Source: Stagonosporopsis chrysanthemi (taxonomy: Eukaryota > Ascomycota > Dothideomycetes > Pleosporales > Didymellaceae). From it: a stretch of 64,000 nucleotides of DNA. The stretch is taken from the NCBI GenBank assembly GCA_022560025.1, contig JAFISE010000094.1, positions 62,001 through 126,000 on the forward strand. The letters are read 5' to 3'. The position numbers and the translations under genes were made by a program. Shown piece after piece: positions 34,236-46,547 of this stretch. The notes below the pieces were generated by a model. That model had not been told where the DNA came from. It made no database searches and was given only the letters and a program-made list of their open reading frames with translations. The first letter of the stretch is position 1. Each line of letters starts with the position of its first letter.

Positions 34236-36680
34236 GCTGATAGTCTGTTGCTGGTGTTGGCATGTAGCGAGTGTCAGTGCTGGGTATGAGCAAGGCAGCA
34301 GTCGAGGATGTCGATAGATGCAAGTAAACGTGGATCAAAGGGGAAAAGAGCACTGTCACACGACACCTCCTTGCAACTATATACAAAGACACCCACCCCG
34401 ATATACTTTCCCGCATTGATCGAGCCCAATAAAGCGCCCGCAGTAGTCCAAACCACGTTCCCCCGTGTTAAACATCCAGACCGCAGGGCGACCCTGAACT
34501 AGCCGCCGATCACTAACGTTGCTCGCGACGGCACTGCGCTCGCATCCCTGCGTATACGCCAGGCACGTCAAAGATGCCACACGCGTCGCCCCACCGTCAC
34601 CAATCCACTGACTCCTGTTGGCCGAGACGCCCGGCCCGAACAGTAGTGCCCCCAGAAACTCGTCTCGATAGGCCGAACAGGAACAGATGCTCGCTTTGGG
34701 ACAGGAGGTGCATCAGTGGCGGGGTAGCGACGGCTGCTCGAACAGTCGCAACGCTTTCACCGCTCGTTGCTGGCCGGCCGATCCTGTGCATCACCGCGAA
34801 GAATCGGGCCTGCAAGACCCTCAAATAGCCAGCACACCCCTCTCATTGGCCTCACCGACACGGTGGCTTTGGCCTCGCGGGCAAAATGAATAACGAAATT
34901 GGGGTCATGCGATGTCTTGCATCTTTCGTGCATACCACAGCGATCATCCGCATTGGGAGTGCCGCCTCTAGAACTCTAGAACCATGCAAGAATAGCAATC
35001 CACAATAAAGTCTTACTAAGAACACAACAGCAACCGCCAAGCTCGACACGCGCGACGCTCCTCGGAGTCAGCAATTTCTGCGCTTTCTCCCATGGACATC
35101 AACAAACGCCATCCAGCCCGAGATTCGAACGGACTGGCGGCCGACCCTGGAAAAAAACGCGTTGAAGCTTGGGACCCGTCCCGCTCTAACGCTCGTGTCC
35201 GCAAGACTGTTCACACACCAGGCGTGCGCGGCGCGGCGCAAAGCAGCCAAAAAAGCGCCAAAAGTCTTCAAAAGTCATGACTGCTCCCCACTTGATGAGC
35301 CAGCGACGGACAGCGCCCCTGCAGCAAGCATCATCATTTTGCACCGCGCGAACGGGATTTGTTGCCCTGCATAGTTGCAATCTCGCAATCCCACATTCCC
35401 CGTTCCGCTGCGGACAGGCGAGCCAGCGCCCTGATCGGACTTCTAGAACCTCGGGTATCTGACGCCGCTTTCACGGGACCTATGCCGCATGATCTGTGCC
35501 GCGACGCCTTCGTTCAGGGGGGGAGGGAGGAAACAAAAAGTCAACAACGGTCCACAGTACCTATGTACATAATCAAAGCTGTATGTACACAACCACAGCA
35601 AGAAATGCAGGTGCCCGGTTCGCAGCAGCCCGGCCCTTCCTCCCGAGGAAGTAAAGGAAGAGTTTGTTTCCAGCTTCTGCCGCGGACGAAGTGACGCCGT
35701 GAGACAGTGACAGCTGCCGACAGAGACTGAACCATGGGTCGTTTCCACCGCTTCCTCTGCTTCCAGCAGCGACGTCGTCATGGAGGCAGCTCGGGCGGGA
35801 CATAGCGCTGCGCGCAGCATGGTACATGGCGCTGCCGAGCACGCCCCGTTCGGAAGAGCGAGACCACGGCGAAGCTAACCATGTTCGGGTGTTGGTTATC
35901 TCGTGGTAAAGGAAGGTAGGTGTCGTTACGAACGAGGGCCGTGTTTGTTGATATCTCGTGCAGCTCTGCGTACATACACGATGGTGATCTGTTCTCGACT
36001 CCGAGGGCCGTTCGCTGGGGTACGTGCAGCGCTACTTGGCTGAAGCCCAACCATTTGCTCGGTGGCCGAGCTTTCTTTGTTGGTTATTGCGCATACGCAA
36101 ACGTTCGATGCACAGATCAGACTTTGTTACAGCCTCGAGTGGATCTATTGGACGATACGACCTCCCATGGTACGAGTCTGATAGTCTGCTTTGTGTACTA
36201 TTGTGAAGATCCACTTCGAACTATAATGTAGATGGGGCACTTATGCTAGCCCGTCCACCTGACATTATTCAGCCATTGCCCTTCTCTCTTTCCCACCAGC
36301 GACTGTGCAAGTCTATCATTCGCATGCCAATCACATCCGCCATTCGGTATCGTCAGTGTCAGGAACGGCTTTACAAAGCTAATGGAGTTGCCATGCCGAA
36401 GCAAGCACTCAAAATACTTGATTACAGTGAGCGTTTACCGATACGTAGCCTGTGTCGAGACAGCCTCGTAAACGCCGGAAATCAAAACGCCGACCCCTCT
36501 GTAACCCGTGGTCTATGCAAAACCAATGTCAAATCTCAAACGCCGTTTTTCTCTGCTGTGCTAGGGATGCGTAGTAGCCAAATATCAAGCAGCCGCCAGG
36601 AGCCTATGGTGGGACTGTGTCGTGAATTCATAACGCCATAGACAAAATCATGAGTGGAAGAAGCACAAGCAAAGACAAAA
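34236..36680. other. Large intergenic region, 2.4 kb
   Basis: No gene can be supported. ORFs up to ~130 codons occur in all frames without protein-like pattern or splice structure. A short GTTCGAATC sequence (minus strand, near 35115-35140) resembles a tRNA B box but has no A box or foldable arms. The region may hold UTRs or non-coding transcripts I cannot see. Confidence 0.4.
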
Positions 36681-38267
36681 CTACCGGATGTCCAGTTGGA
36701 AGGGCTTGAACTTGCCGCCGATTGCATTGCACCGCGGACACCGTGGTGCTCTACCACGGGTGTGTTCGCTGACAAGGACGTCAACACATTCCTGGCATAG
36801 CCCGCAAATGCATTCGGAGCATGCGTAGCTGTCCTTGAGGTTGGAGAGTTTGCGGCAGGCAGCACAATATATCTGAACAGGGTAAGGATAGGTAGGGGAC
36901 GAGTCGGAAAGGCCCTGGGAGGCTATGTGGAAGTTTTGGCCCGACATGGCTGATTCAATGGACGACTCGACAGAAGGAAACGGTTGCAGCTCTGACATGT
37001 CTGCCGGAGGCGGCGTCAAGGAATTTACCAGCGGCGATGCTGTGTAGGAGTGAAGCTGCGACGCCACAAACGGCGGCAGCGATTTACGGTTGTCCATCAT
37101 ATGTGGCGACATGAATGGCGATTGGGGCACCTTGTACAGTTAGCTCTGCAAACACATAGACCTGATGTACGTACAGGAGTGAGGTCTCGACTGTCTTCTT
37201 CGGTAGCGGATGCAGCAGCGTCAATAAGATCTTCCCATCGCTTACCAAGGATGGCTGCAGCTGTCTGAGGCTCAGCAGAGTACGCTTTCCTGTCATAGCT
37301 CATCCTACGGGTATGGTCCTTGGACTTTTGCCGCTCATGCTTGCCTTTGCGAGCATTTTGTCCTACCGATGGCTTACGAGGTCTGGATCGAGGCGCCGGT
37401 GGCAGCGTGGAAGACCGGCCCGGCGGTGACCGTGCGAGCGAGGAGGGCAACAGTTCACGGTTAATCGATGTGGAGGTGTAGTAGGGCTCTTCGGCGGTGA
37501 TGTGCTGCTCGAGGGCGGTGGGAGCGAAACGAGCACGGGGTCTGTAGCTTTTCGAGTCTGGGTCTGATATGGCGTCCTGGCAACAGCAGTTGCGTCAGCA
37601 TGTCGAGCTGTCCAGGAGAGCTGCAGCGCACTGCAACACGGCTGCTTACCGGGTCTGAGTCCCATTCGAACTCTGGGCGGTGACTGTGTAACGAAGCAAG
37701 GGCGGCTGCAGCTGTGGCGGCTGGCAGCAGCGAGCCTCTGCGCAGCAATTCGTCGGGCACGCCCGAGGTGAAATCGTCGGTGTAGAAGGCGCTCAAGTCG
37801 CCTGCACCGTAGCCTTGCCAATGTGTCAGTCTCCGCTGCGGGTGGGGAGACAAGGGCACCAACCTTGGTGGGCTGCTGAAGTCGCGGGCTGCGGAGGAGG
37901 AGGCGGGCGCTCTTGTGGCGGGGTGTTGACCATCAACGTGAAGCTCTCTTCGGTCGCAGGGAGCTTCGAGATGTAGTGCTCGGGATGGGCGCGGCGGATG
38001 TGCTCCTGCATGGAGCGGTACCGCTTCTCCTGTGCAGCGCGGCGTGTTACTCAACGTCTGGGTGGGCGGTGGCGGAGCTCGCCATGACGTGGGTCATGGT
38101 GCTGTGCGGCAGCTCCGCCTTCAAGGAACGACAGGAGGACTCACCCCAGTGCAGCGCTTGCGGCAGGCCGAGCTGTCATGGTTGCGCAGCGGGCAGACGA
38201 CGACGTTGTTCTCGTCTGAAACCGAGAAGGAACCCGTGAGCGAAGCTCGCGGCGGCATGGCCAGCAT
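36681..38267 (-). CDS. Fungal zinc-finger protein (N-terminal C2HH-type, C-terminal RING-like)
   Basis: Exons 38267-38145, 38029-37864, 37813-37650, 37576-37175 and 37130-36681 encode 434 residues; all joins are GT-AG and in phase. The first exons give SFSVSDENNVVVCPLRNHD, RKRCTGEKRYRSM and QEHIRRAHPEHYISKLPATE, a conserved fungal finger with Cys25, Cys39, His51 and His56 as likely ligands. The middle is disordered (Pro/Arg/Lys/Ser-rich) and contains AAAILGKRWEDLIDAAASA, a helix that looks conserved. The last ~60 residues carry a RING-like cysteine set: IYCAAC, ACSECICGLCQEC, PRCPRCNAIGGKFKPF. This could be an E3 ligase or a nucleic-acid binder; no function is assigned. The ATG at 38258 (three codons in) is an equal start candidate. 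Confidence 0.85.
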
Positions 38268-39780
38268 CTATCCGCCGTGTCTGTGTGTGTGCGCGGGTCG
38301 GGCCCAGGGTGAAGAGGAGCGCAGAGGTGGGGTTTTGCGTATCAATGGCACCTGCAGAGCTCTGCAACGCCGGGGTGCAGCTGTGTTTGAGCTCGACAAT
38401 GTGTCGCAGACGGCACGCAGCTGGGTTGTTCGGCACACCAAGCTCCGGGAGCAAATGCTGGTCGAGGGTGAAAGAAGAGTGGCGGGGTAGAGTGCTTCTT
38501 GATCCGGGTCTTTGACGTGTGCTGAGAGCTGTACCTATGACTAGTGAAACTGGCCAACTTCAGACATGCGACAGCAGGCAGAAGAAGACGGCACTCGTGA
38601 GAGTAAAGCTGTGATTAAGCTGCTACTATCGAGGAAAGCTCTGCTCCATGCTGCCGTCCACTCAGCTCCGAGCTCAGCTCTCAGGGTAGGATAGCTTCGA
38701 GCTCTGGCCAATGCCGAGTTCTGCATTGATGATTTCAGCGGTGCCCAATGAACCGCGGCCGTCATGAATCAATGCTGCGAAATTTGCTCGGCTCTCTAGA
38801 CTTTAGAGCGCAACAAGCCTGCTCCTAGTCACGCAACTTCACACTCAAGCTGGCGGTCAGTCTCTGCGAGGGTTAGTGTAGCGCATTGCGCCGACTTCTG
38901 CGACAGCTCTTCCTGGTCAGCAGAACGCTCGGTGAGACACTCGCCGTCCTCCCAGCCAGCGCGACACCTGCTTCAATGGGCAGCGGTAGAAGCCATCGCA
39001 GCCCGTGTCGTAACATCGCTGATAGCTAGAGCTCGAAGCTTTGGTGGTTGCGACAATCAAACCACCCTCTGCGCTGAGCGCGGCTCAATGGACCTCAGAC
39101 CATGCGTCACGGGATGAGGATGCAATGGAGCCGGCATTCGTGATTGGCGAAGAGCGCGATTGCAGCTTGCATCTGCGGAAACAACCACCAAACCTGAGCA
39201 AGATGGCAGTAGATGACGACCGCGACGCAATCGCAGATGCTGTCTGATGAGTTTGGCGTTGGATACTGATGAATGTTGTGTGTTAGAGGGTTGAGAGCCA
39301 GGTGCTACGACAAGTTCGATGAACTGTCTTCTCGGCTGGAAGTGCCATGTTTGCTGTCACGGCTTTAGCGCCAACAGCCTCAATTTAGAGTGCGCACAGC
39401 CGTTGGTGCCCAGGTCTCGCAACAACAAGGGAACGCAATAGCTCCTGCGGCCAGCCTAGACATCAAAAACAATGGCGGGCTGCGCTGGAGATATCAGAGC
39501 CTCCGAAAATAGCCACAGTCCAGCGGGGGCGTTCAGACCTGATCGTGTCTGCCTCGGCTTCGATTGCTTGCTCGGGCTGCACCTTCCCGCCCCAAGACCC
39601 GCATCGCCGCACCTCTCGCGAATACTTGCATTGCGCATATGGTGGCGTTCTCGAATAAGCTGGTGACGAGGGCTCAAGTCGCTCCCTGCTATCAGCTATC
39701 AGGACCGAAGCCTGCTTCTCTCCCCTATTCTACGCACCTCATGTCGCTCCACAGCCTCCGTGCCGACAACCCTCAGTGCG
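38268..39780. other. Divergent intergenic region, 1.5 kb
   Basis: Between the zinc-finger gene (-) and the metallo-beta-lactamase-like gene (+). No supportable gene, RNA or repeat. Confidence 0.45.
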
Positions 39781-40857
39781 ATGGCCCTGACAGTCAAGTC
39801 TTTGAACGGTGACACTGCGTTTCTGCTCACCTTCAGCCCCCCAGTTGCCCCACTGTCATCGCCAGCGCTCTTCCCAGGATCCTTCACCATCCTGATTGAT
39901 CCCTGGCTAGTTGGCCCATCCATCATATTCAACTCGATCTTCTCCATATCGCACCAAAAGGCGCAACCATGCATATCTCATCTCAAGGAGTTGGAACACG
40001 AGCCAGACCTCATCCTCATCTCTCAAGACAAACCTGACCACTGCCACGAAGAGACGCTCCGTCAGCTGCCAACAGACTGCGAGTCCACAATCCTCGCGAC
40101 TCCGCCAGCCGCTAAAAAGATCCAATCGTGGAAACATTTTCGACCTGAGCTAGTGCATGCGTTACCTAGATACGTGCAGGGCGATGACCGGACCATCCAT
40201 CGCATTGTACTGCCGCCGCCAACACCACGAGGCTCGTGCGGCGAGGTCACCATAGCATGGATGCCGGAGAAGAGAGATGTCTCGAGACTACACCATGCCA
40301 TCGGCATTACATATCGACCGCCCTGTACGGTGCTATCGGCCACGAAGCCGGGCTATTACCTCGATCTCCCTATGAGCCCACCTGCCTCACCAGGGTCGCC
40401 CATGACTATTGCATCGTCACCGCGAACAATTGTGCCGTCGCCCAACGACGACCGTGAGAGGACGCTCTCTGTCATATACTCACCGCACGGGGTATCGTAC
40501 GACATTGTTCGCTCTTACGCCTCATCTTTCCTGGTTTCAGAGTCCGCCCTACCTCTGACTGCGTTGCTGCATTCTTTTGACTGCGTAGATAACCCATGGT
40601 ACCTGGGAGGGAACATCTCTGCGGGGTCTCCAGGTGGCGTTCGCATCGCTCGCGACTTGTACGCCAAAGCCTGGATCTCAGCGCATGATGCTGATAAAGA
40701 CAACTCTGGATGGTCTGTCAAGCAGACTCGTGTCACCAAATCTACCATTGACCACATCACGAAATTGCTGCAAGACAGCCATGCCGAGAAGTGTCGCACT
40801 GTGCGCACTGATGTTGTCAGTTTAGTGTCGGGCGAAGAACGACGCATAGAACGGTGA
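39781..40857 (+). CDS. Metallo-beta-lactamase-fold protein with altered metal motif
   Basis: Intronless, 358 residues. It begins MALTVKSLNGDTAFLLTFSP and has TILIDPWLVGPSIIF, then LILISQDKPDHCHEETLRQL, IHRIVLPPPTPRG and a C-terminal LLHSFDCVDNPWYLGGNIS. The fold-defining order (DPWL strand, SxxxPDHCH loop, late His) matches the fungal beta-lactamase superfamily. The usual HxHxDH is here QDKPDHCH, so the first two histidines are replaced and only the DH pair plus a following His remain; catalysis may differ or be lost, though I recall the same form in other fungal members. Ser/Pro insert in the middle (SPPASPGSPMTIASSPRT). No signal peptide. Function unknown. Confidence 0.75.
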   Translation: MALTVKSLNGDTAFLLTFSPPVAPLSSPALFPGSFTILIDPWLVGPSIIFNSIFSISHQKAQPCISHLKELEHEPDLILISQDKPDHCHEETLRQLPTDCESTILATPPAAKKIQSWKHFRPELVHALPRYVQGDDRTIHRIVLPPPTPRGSCGEVTIAWMPEKRDVSRLHHAIGITYRPPCTVLSATKPGYYLDLPMSPPASPGSPMTIASSPRTIVPSPNDDRERTLSVIYSPHGVSYDIVRSYASSFLVSESALPLTALLHSFDCVDNPWYLGGNISAGSPGGVRIARDLYAKAWISAHDADKDNSGWSVKQTRVTKSTIDHITKLLQDSHAEKCRTVRTDVVSLVSGEERRIER

Positions 40858-41769
40858 ACGCGAGTGTAAAGAGATGCATTGAACTGTTGTAAGCAAGTAC
40901 TCTGCAGTGAGGCCTCGTCAGAAGAGTTCAGTCTTTTGTCACCATTCTCCTATGGGAAAGCTACATGACGAGCATTTGCAATGACATGAGACGAGGGGAA
41001 CCTGGAGAAGTATAGTGCCTGTAATTCTCATACGTTCATGGTCGGTTTGGTTAGTAGCCACGAGGGCAGGGTGATATTCTGGTCTGCGCCACCAATTGGT
41101 AAAGGTGCAATGGTTGCTGCATTTGGCTGCACACCTACCGAGGGTGACAGAAAGAGCCGAGTCGTCGCGTGTGTGATTTGTGCATTCCTTTCCTACGTCC
41201 ACTCTTGATCCTGGGGTATTTGAAGATGTTCATGCATTGCGCCTGCAGACCCACTGCTCCACTGTTGCCGGGTCCCTGTGCAGGAGGTGGAGCGTTGGTG
41301 GGAATATGAGAGTACCGACCGTAGAGCTCATCAGCACAGCTTGGACCCTGAGACGTGTCAATGCATTGTCTCTATTGTGTGTGACCACCAAGACGGGCTT
41401 TTCAACGTGCATACAAGCAGCCCATGTTCAGAGATGTGTGACATTGCCCATTACATTCTGACAGATGTGGCAGGAAGGGCGCAGAGTGAGCGCAATCCCA
41501 TCTCTGACAGAGTGAGTGCAGATCAAACGCGTGCATGATTTCTCGCGGGCACACGGACATACGAGCAACACGAGAGGCGGCGGACGAAGGACATGTGTTG
41601 TCCGCCTGCCGCGAGATTGGATGGAGCAAATCGATAGCGAGGGCGTACTAGGGCAGGAAGCATCCGGCGCTCCGAACGTGGCGTGCAAGGAAAAAGCCTG
41701 CTGCAGAAACTTGTTCTCGAGAGGGCCAGGCGTGGTGAAGAAGTGCTTGCTTTGGACGCGTCGCCGGGC

Positions 41770-41832
41770 ATGGCTATGGCTATGGCTATGGCTATGGCTA
41801 TGGCTACGGCTATGGCTATGGCTATGGCTACA
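41770..41832. repeat. Hexanucleotide microsatellite (ATGGCT)10
   Basis: Ten consecutive ATGGCT units with one ACGGCT variant. It yields Met-Ala or Ser-His dipeptide runs in ORFs that are otherwise unsupported. Confidence 0.9.
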
Positions 41833-42123
41833 GTACAAGGCCAGGCAGTGCGGCAGGCGCGTCAGGAGCCGCAACGAAGCCACACGGCGTAGGCGCGGAC
41901 AGGGGAACGAGAGCGAGATGATGGAATGCGGGCGGTGTGGCTGTGAGGCGCGAAGTGGCCCGGACGAGAATAGGCCCATCCAATTTCCCGCCATGGCGCA
42001 GGTGGTTGTTCGGGGGACGCTGTTCTGCAGCGTGCAGCAGCTGCTGTAGGACGTAGCAACGGGAGCAGATGCTGTGCTGGAGAGCAGCAAGCACCGCGAG
42101 GCCGTCCAGGAGCACCCACGGCG

Positions 42124-42159
42124 GCCAGCACTGCCAGCACTGCCAGCACTGCCAGCACG
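42124..42159. repeat. 9 bp tandem repeat (GCCAGCACT)4
   Basis: Four units of GCCAGCACT, the last ending CACG. Non-coding as far as can be seen. Confidence 0.85.
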
Positions 42160-42640
42160 GCACCCCTTGCGAGCGTGATCCGCGCGCAATCTGGGCGAGC
42201 GTTGGTGCAGGTCCGATCTGAGGGCGCCGTGGGCACCGTGGCTGTTGCGACGGACGCGCACTGGTCATTGGACGTCCCGCATCTTTCGGCACCGCTCCCA
42301 AGACATTGACGACGGTGCTGAGTCGCTCTGCATCTCGCACTCCCTCCTGCGCGGCTGTCCCCTTCGTGCCCGCTGCCCGCTGCCCGCTGCCTGCTGCTCG
42401 CTGCTCGCTGCCCAGGCACCACCTCCTCCCCTCGACCTCGTTGCAGGCGCCCATTGCCTGCGCCCGCCCCCTCGGCCCCCTCTCGACGCCCGGCAGCCGC
42501 GGACCAGCGCAGGCCAGCACCGCCCAGCACCGCCAGCACCGCTCCCGCTCGCGCAGCAGCCTCGCCCAACCCGCACGCTGGCCGCCCACGCCCCGTCGCC
42601 GTCGCCTCCGCCCTACGCCGGCGTCAAGGCCGCCTCGCTG

Positions 42641-45328
42641 ATGAGCGTGACGACGGTCCATGAGTCCCAGATGATGAGCGCGTACGCGGCCGAGCGCGAG
42701 CCCACCACCGCCGGCGACGCCCCCAACTTCTCGCACCCGCACCCGCACACGCCCAAGGGCCTGCCGCACCGCACCCCGTCCGAGCGCTCGCTGCCGCTGC
42801 GCGAGCGCGCCCCCAATGCCCCCAGGATGAACGGCGCCGCGAAGCCGCCCGCCCCCATGGCCGCCCTGCCCAACGGCCACGCCCACACCCACACCCACAC
42901 CCACACCCACGCCCACGCCCGCCCGCGACGACGGCTACTTCGCCTCGGTCCACGGCAGCGAGTCGCGCGACCTGCTGGGCACCACGCACGTCAAGCTCGG
43001 CCAGCTCAACTCGCTCGACGGCGCCCGCGAGGCCCAGAAAGACTTTGCCGCCCCGGACGCCGCCCTGCGCGTGCCCGCCTCGACCCACCGCGTGTCGGCC
43101 CCGCCCGCCTTCACCAACGACGGCGCCGCCTCCGCCGCCACGCCCTCGCCGTCCCAGCACCCCTACCGCCTGCAGCAGCGCCACACCCTCGAGGTCCCCA
43201 AGCTGTCCTCGGCCCGCCCGCGGGACTCGCGCAACAGCACCGACGACGTCGTCACCGCCACCGGCCGCTTCTCGCCCACGTCGGCCTCGCGGCGCCGCGG
43301 CTCCATGTCTCTGGTGCGCCGCACCACACGCTCCATCAACTCGGACATGCACCTCGACGAGGTCCCGCAGGACGACGACGCCGCCCGCTGGGCCGAGCAC
43401 ATCCGCCAGAAGCGCGCCAGCAAGCGCAAGCGCAGAGAGGACGAGGACGACGACCGCGTTGTCGTGGGCACCAAGGTCGACCAGAACCACGTCAACTGGG
43501 TCACCGCCTACAACATGCTTACCGGCATCCGCTTCACCGTGTCTAGGACCAACGCCAAGATGGACCGCGAGCTCACCGACGCCGACTTCGATGCCAAGCA
43601 CAAGTTCTCCTTCGACATCACCGGCAACGAACTCACCCCGTCCGCAAAGTACGACTTCAAGTTCAAGGACTACGCGCCCTGGGTCTTCCGCCATCTGCGC
43701 GGCACTTTCAAGCTTGACCCCGCCGACTACCTCGTATCACTAACGAGCAAGTACATCTTGTCCGAGCTGGGCTCGCCCGGCAAGAGCGGCAGTTTTTTCT
43801 ATTTCTCCAGAGACTACAAATACATCATCAAGACCATCCATCACGCCGAACACAAGTTCCTCCGCAAGATCCTCAAGGACTACTACAACCACGTACAAGA
43901 AAACCCAAACACCCTGCTTTCTCAGTTTTATGGCCTTCATCGCGTAAAGATACCCTACGGACGCAAGATCCACTTCGTCGTCATGAACAACCTGTTTCCT
44001 CCGCACCGAGACATCCACCACACATTCGATCTCAAGGGATCAACCATTGGACGCGACTTCCGGGAAGAAGACCTCGAGAAGAACCCCCGCGCAACATTAA
44101 AGGACCTCAACTGGTTACGACGAGACTTGCATCTAGAATTGGGGCCGACCAAGAAGGACGCGTTCATTGAGCAGATGCACAAGGACGTCAAGTTGATGCA
44201 GAAGCTTCACATCATGGACTACTCCATGCTGATTGGCATCCACGATCTCGAGAAGGGCAACGAGGAGAATCTTCGTGAGAAGACGTTGAAGGTGTTTCAG
44301 CCTGGCGGTGAAGCTGCCGAGGAGCCTCAGCCCAACCAGCTCATGCGCACGCCATCAAAGCTGGAGACTGCACGCAAGGCAAGAGAGCTCCGACAGTCGG
44401 TCAAGACACAAAAGCCAGTGCCAATGGAGCAGACGTCTGCCAGAATGCCGGACGAACTGGAAGACTCTAAGAAAAACTTCTTTTTCTACTCGGACGATGG
44501 TGGTCTCCAGGCTACACACGAGGACAACCGGCCCGGGGAAGAGATTTACTATCTCGGTATTATTGATTGTCTTACTCATGTAAGTCTCGCAGTGACAGAC
44601 CATGAATATTCGACTGACAGCTGTAGTACTCCCTGATCAAGCGAATGGAGCACTTTTTCAAGGGTCTCGCGAACACGGAATCCCAAATTTCAGCTATCCC
44701 GCCCGAACGCTACGGAGACCGCTTCCTCAAGTTCATCACTGGTGTGACCAAGACAAAAGAAGCCGCCGAACGTGAGAAGGCAGAAGCAGCTCTTCACCCT
44801 GTTGAGGAAGCCATCGGTGCCGTATCACGCAGCTCGACAGACCGTGTCATGGAAAAGGCCGAACGTCAGGCAGAGAAAAGTCAACGCCATGGCGTCCCCG
44901 AACGAGAAGTCCCCAACATGCAGATGCGCGCGGTCCGCAGCCCCTCCGCCGAGCGCGGTGAGATTGGCACCACACTCCCTGTCGTCGAGGAAGCAGGTGA
45001 GGCCGCTAGTCTAGGTGGTCGCAGCAACCGCTCTCACGACGCGCCGCCAACCCGCTCTCCACCTCAACCGCCAGCAGAAGAAGCTTGCGCGTCGCCCCTG
45101 CAGAGGCCTATTGCGCGGGATATTGAGCACGGCAGGCCGCCGCCGACGCCTCCCAAGGACTCGGCGAACGGGAGTGTGGAGCGCCCTCCAACACCGCCCA
45201 AGGATGACCACTACACGCATAACAGGCACTCCAGTCCGCCTACGCCGCCCAAGGAGAGCAAAGGCCGAAGCAGCCTAGACAAGGAGCTGCCACGGACCCC
45301 GCTCGAGACGTCAATTTCGGTGAACTAG
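42641..45328 (+). CDS. its3: Phosphatidylinositol-4-phosphate 5-kinase with apparent frameshift in a microsatellite
   Basis: Reading begins at ATG 42641 (MSVTTVHESQMMSAYAAERE) and stays in one frame to about 42920; it must then shift by one base to continue as DDGYFASVHGSESRDLLGT and the rest. The shift lies within or just after a CCCACA repeat encoding His-Thr. No GT donor or AG acceptor sits in the repeat. From there the frame is open to 44579, a 47-nt intron (GTAAGT...GTAG) follows, and 44627-45328 finishes the protein, about 879 residues in all. Kinase landmarks: GKSGSFFYFSRDYKYIIKTI (ATP-binding), DLKGSTIGRDF, HIMDYSMLIGIHDL, and LGIIDCLTHYSLIKRMEHFF at the activation region. It makes PtdIns(4,5)P2 at the plasma membrane (yeast Mss4). 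If the shift is real, translation could only start at ATG 43304, upstream of the kinase core. Confidence 0.9.
42877..42922 (+). repeat. CCCACA/CCCACG microsatellite in the PIP5-kinase N-terminus
   Basis: About seven CCCACA-type hexamers followed by GCCCGCCCGCG. It is translated as a His-Thr/His-Ala run in the upstream frame and Pro-Thr in the downstream frame. The reading frame changes here. Confidence 0.85.
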
Positions 45329-46547
45329 GTACCACGCCTTGCACCTACACGTACAATGTTTTGGAACAGGATCTCACGCACACTTTGCATAACACATGGA
45401 CTCGACTCGAGCTGGACGGGCATCGGGCCCGCATTTTTCTTTCTTCATTCTTGCGCGACAGCGAAATGCATGATACCAACCCCCCTTCTCTCTCACCGAC
45501 ACCGCAATCGACCCACGAGCCCTCTGTCAACTACCCCGTCAGGGACCGGCCAACGGCACCCTACACGCCGCATTCTCCTTTGTTGCCTTTCCCCTCCCCA
45601 CGCCATCATCTCGCACACTCACGTAACGGGACTGGACGGCGCAAACGGCTCTATCTCCACACACACACACACACCCGCCGCACCCTTTTGTCTCTTTGCT
45701 TTGGACTAGAATCGAAATCTTCTTTTTGTCGTTTACACTCTTGCTTGTTCGTATCCTTGTGCTTCGTGCCTTTGCTCCCGCCATTGTTTCTCTCTCGCGC
45801 ATGTGTGTCCCTCCCCCTTTCCCCCATCGTCCTCTTCTTTTCTTTTTCCACATATATATACATATGTATTTTTTTTTCTTTTTTTTTTTTTGCTGAGCGG
45901 CATTGCTAGCCATGGTGTTTAGAAGGTCCTCTCTTCTTCCTGACAGACTTCTTGGTCGTTGCATCACCTGTGTTCTTTTACGGTATGGTAGGGTATGGTA
46001 TGGTGTGGTAAGAGGAGATGAAGCGGGGGCCTGCTTGCTTGCTTGCTTGCTTGCGCCCGGACGAAAGACGCGCTTCTTGTAGTATAATTAGCTAGTAGTT
46101 TCGATGGTGAAGGAAGACAGTGCTCTACGAGAGAGTAGTAGGCTTGGGCGAGAAAGGGCTGCAGTGCCGGAATGAGTTGGTGGGGTGGTTTGGATAGTAG
46201 GGACACCTTTTCTTTGCCGGGTAGATAGGGAAATCGAAGGAGTATGTATATCATTTCACCCATGTGTATTCGCGTGTCTGGTTTTTGCTCGTGCGGCTGG
46301 CGGTTCGAGACGAGCTCTTTGGGGGGCATGCGGGCGGAGAGGCTGGGAGCGTGGTTGTAACCAATTCGCCCATGTCGTTATCTCGACAGCAGAAACGTCT
46401 TGTGCGTAGTCATTCATTGCATTAAACATGCAGCCCAAGCGTGTGTGCAGCATGCAAAACCCAGACCAAAGAGGGTCCTACGTCTATCGTAGTGTACAGG
46501 CCACCTCCCTTCCCTTCCCTTCCCTTCCTGCGAAGCCAGCGACGCAT
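45329..46547. other. Intergenic, simple-sequence rich
   Basis: 1.2 kb between convergent PIP5-kinase and RPT3 stops. It contains a short CA run (45659-45673), a pyrimidine-rich stretch with a T run (about 45866-45890), a GCTT run (about 46031-46053) and a CCCTT run (about 46505-46528). No gene supported; likely 3' UTRs. Confidence 0.5.

Larger units (their letters stand above)
40858..42640. other. Intergenic, 1.8 kb, microsatellite-rich
   Basis: Upstream of the PIP5-kinase gene. It holds an ATGGCT hexamer array and a 9 bp CCAGCACTG array, listed separately, and a GC-rich stretch at 42350-42640 that is probably promoter and leader. Long antisense ORFs here come from base composition and repeats. 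Confidence 0.5.

Noticed and set aside
35090..35200. Possible tRNA (GTTCGAATC on the minus strand)
   Set aside because: Resembles a B box, but no A box and the acceptor and T stems do not pair.
41828..43694. Two long minus-strand ORFs (356 and 362 codons) over the PIP5-kinase 5' region
   Set aside because: They are antisense to real coding sequence in a GC-rich, repeat-laden stretch; their peptides are Arg/Gly/Val runs from strand bias.
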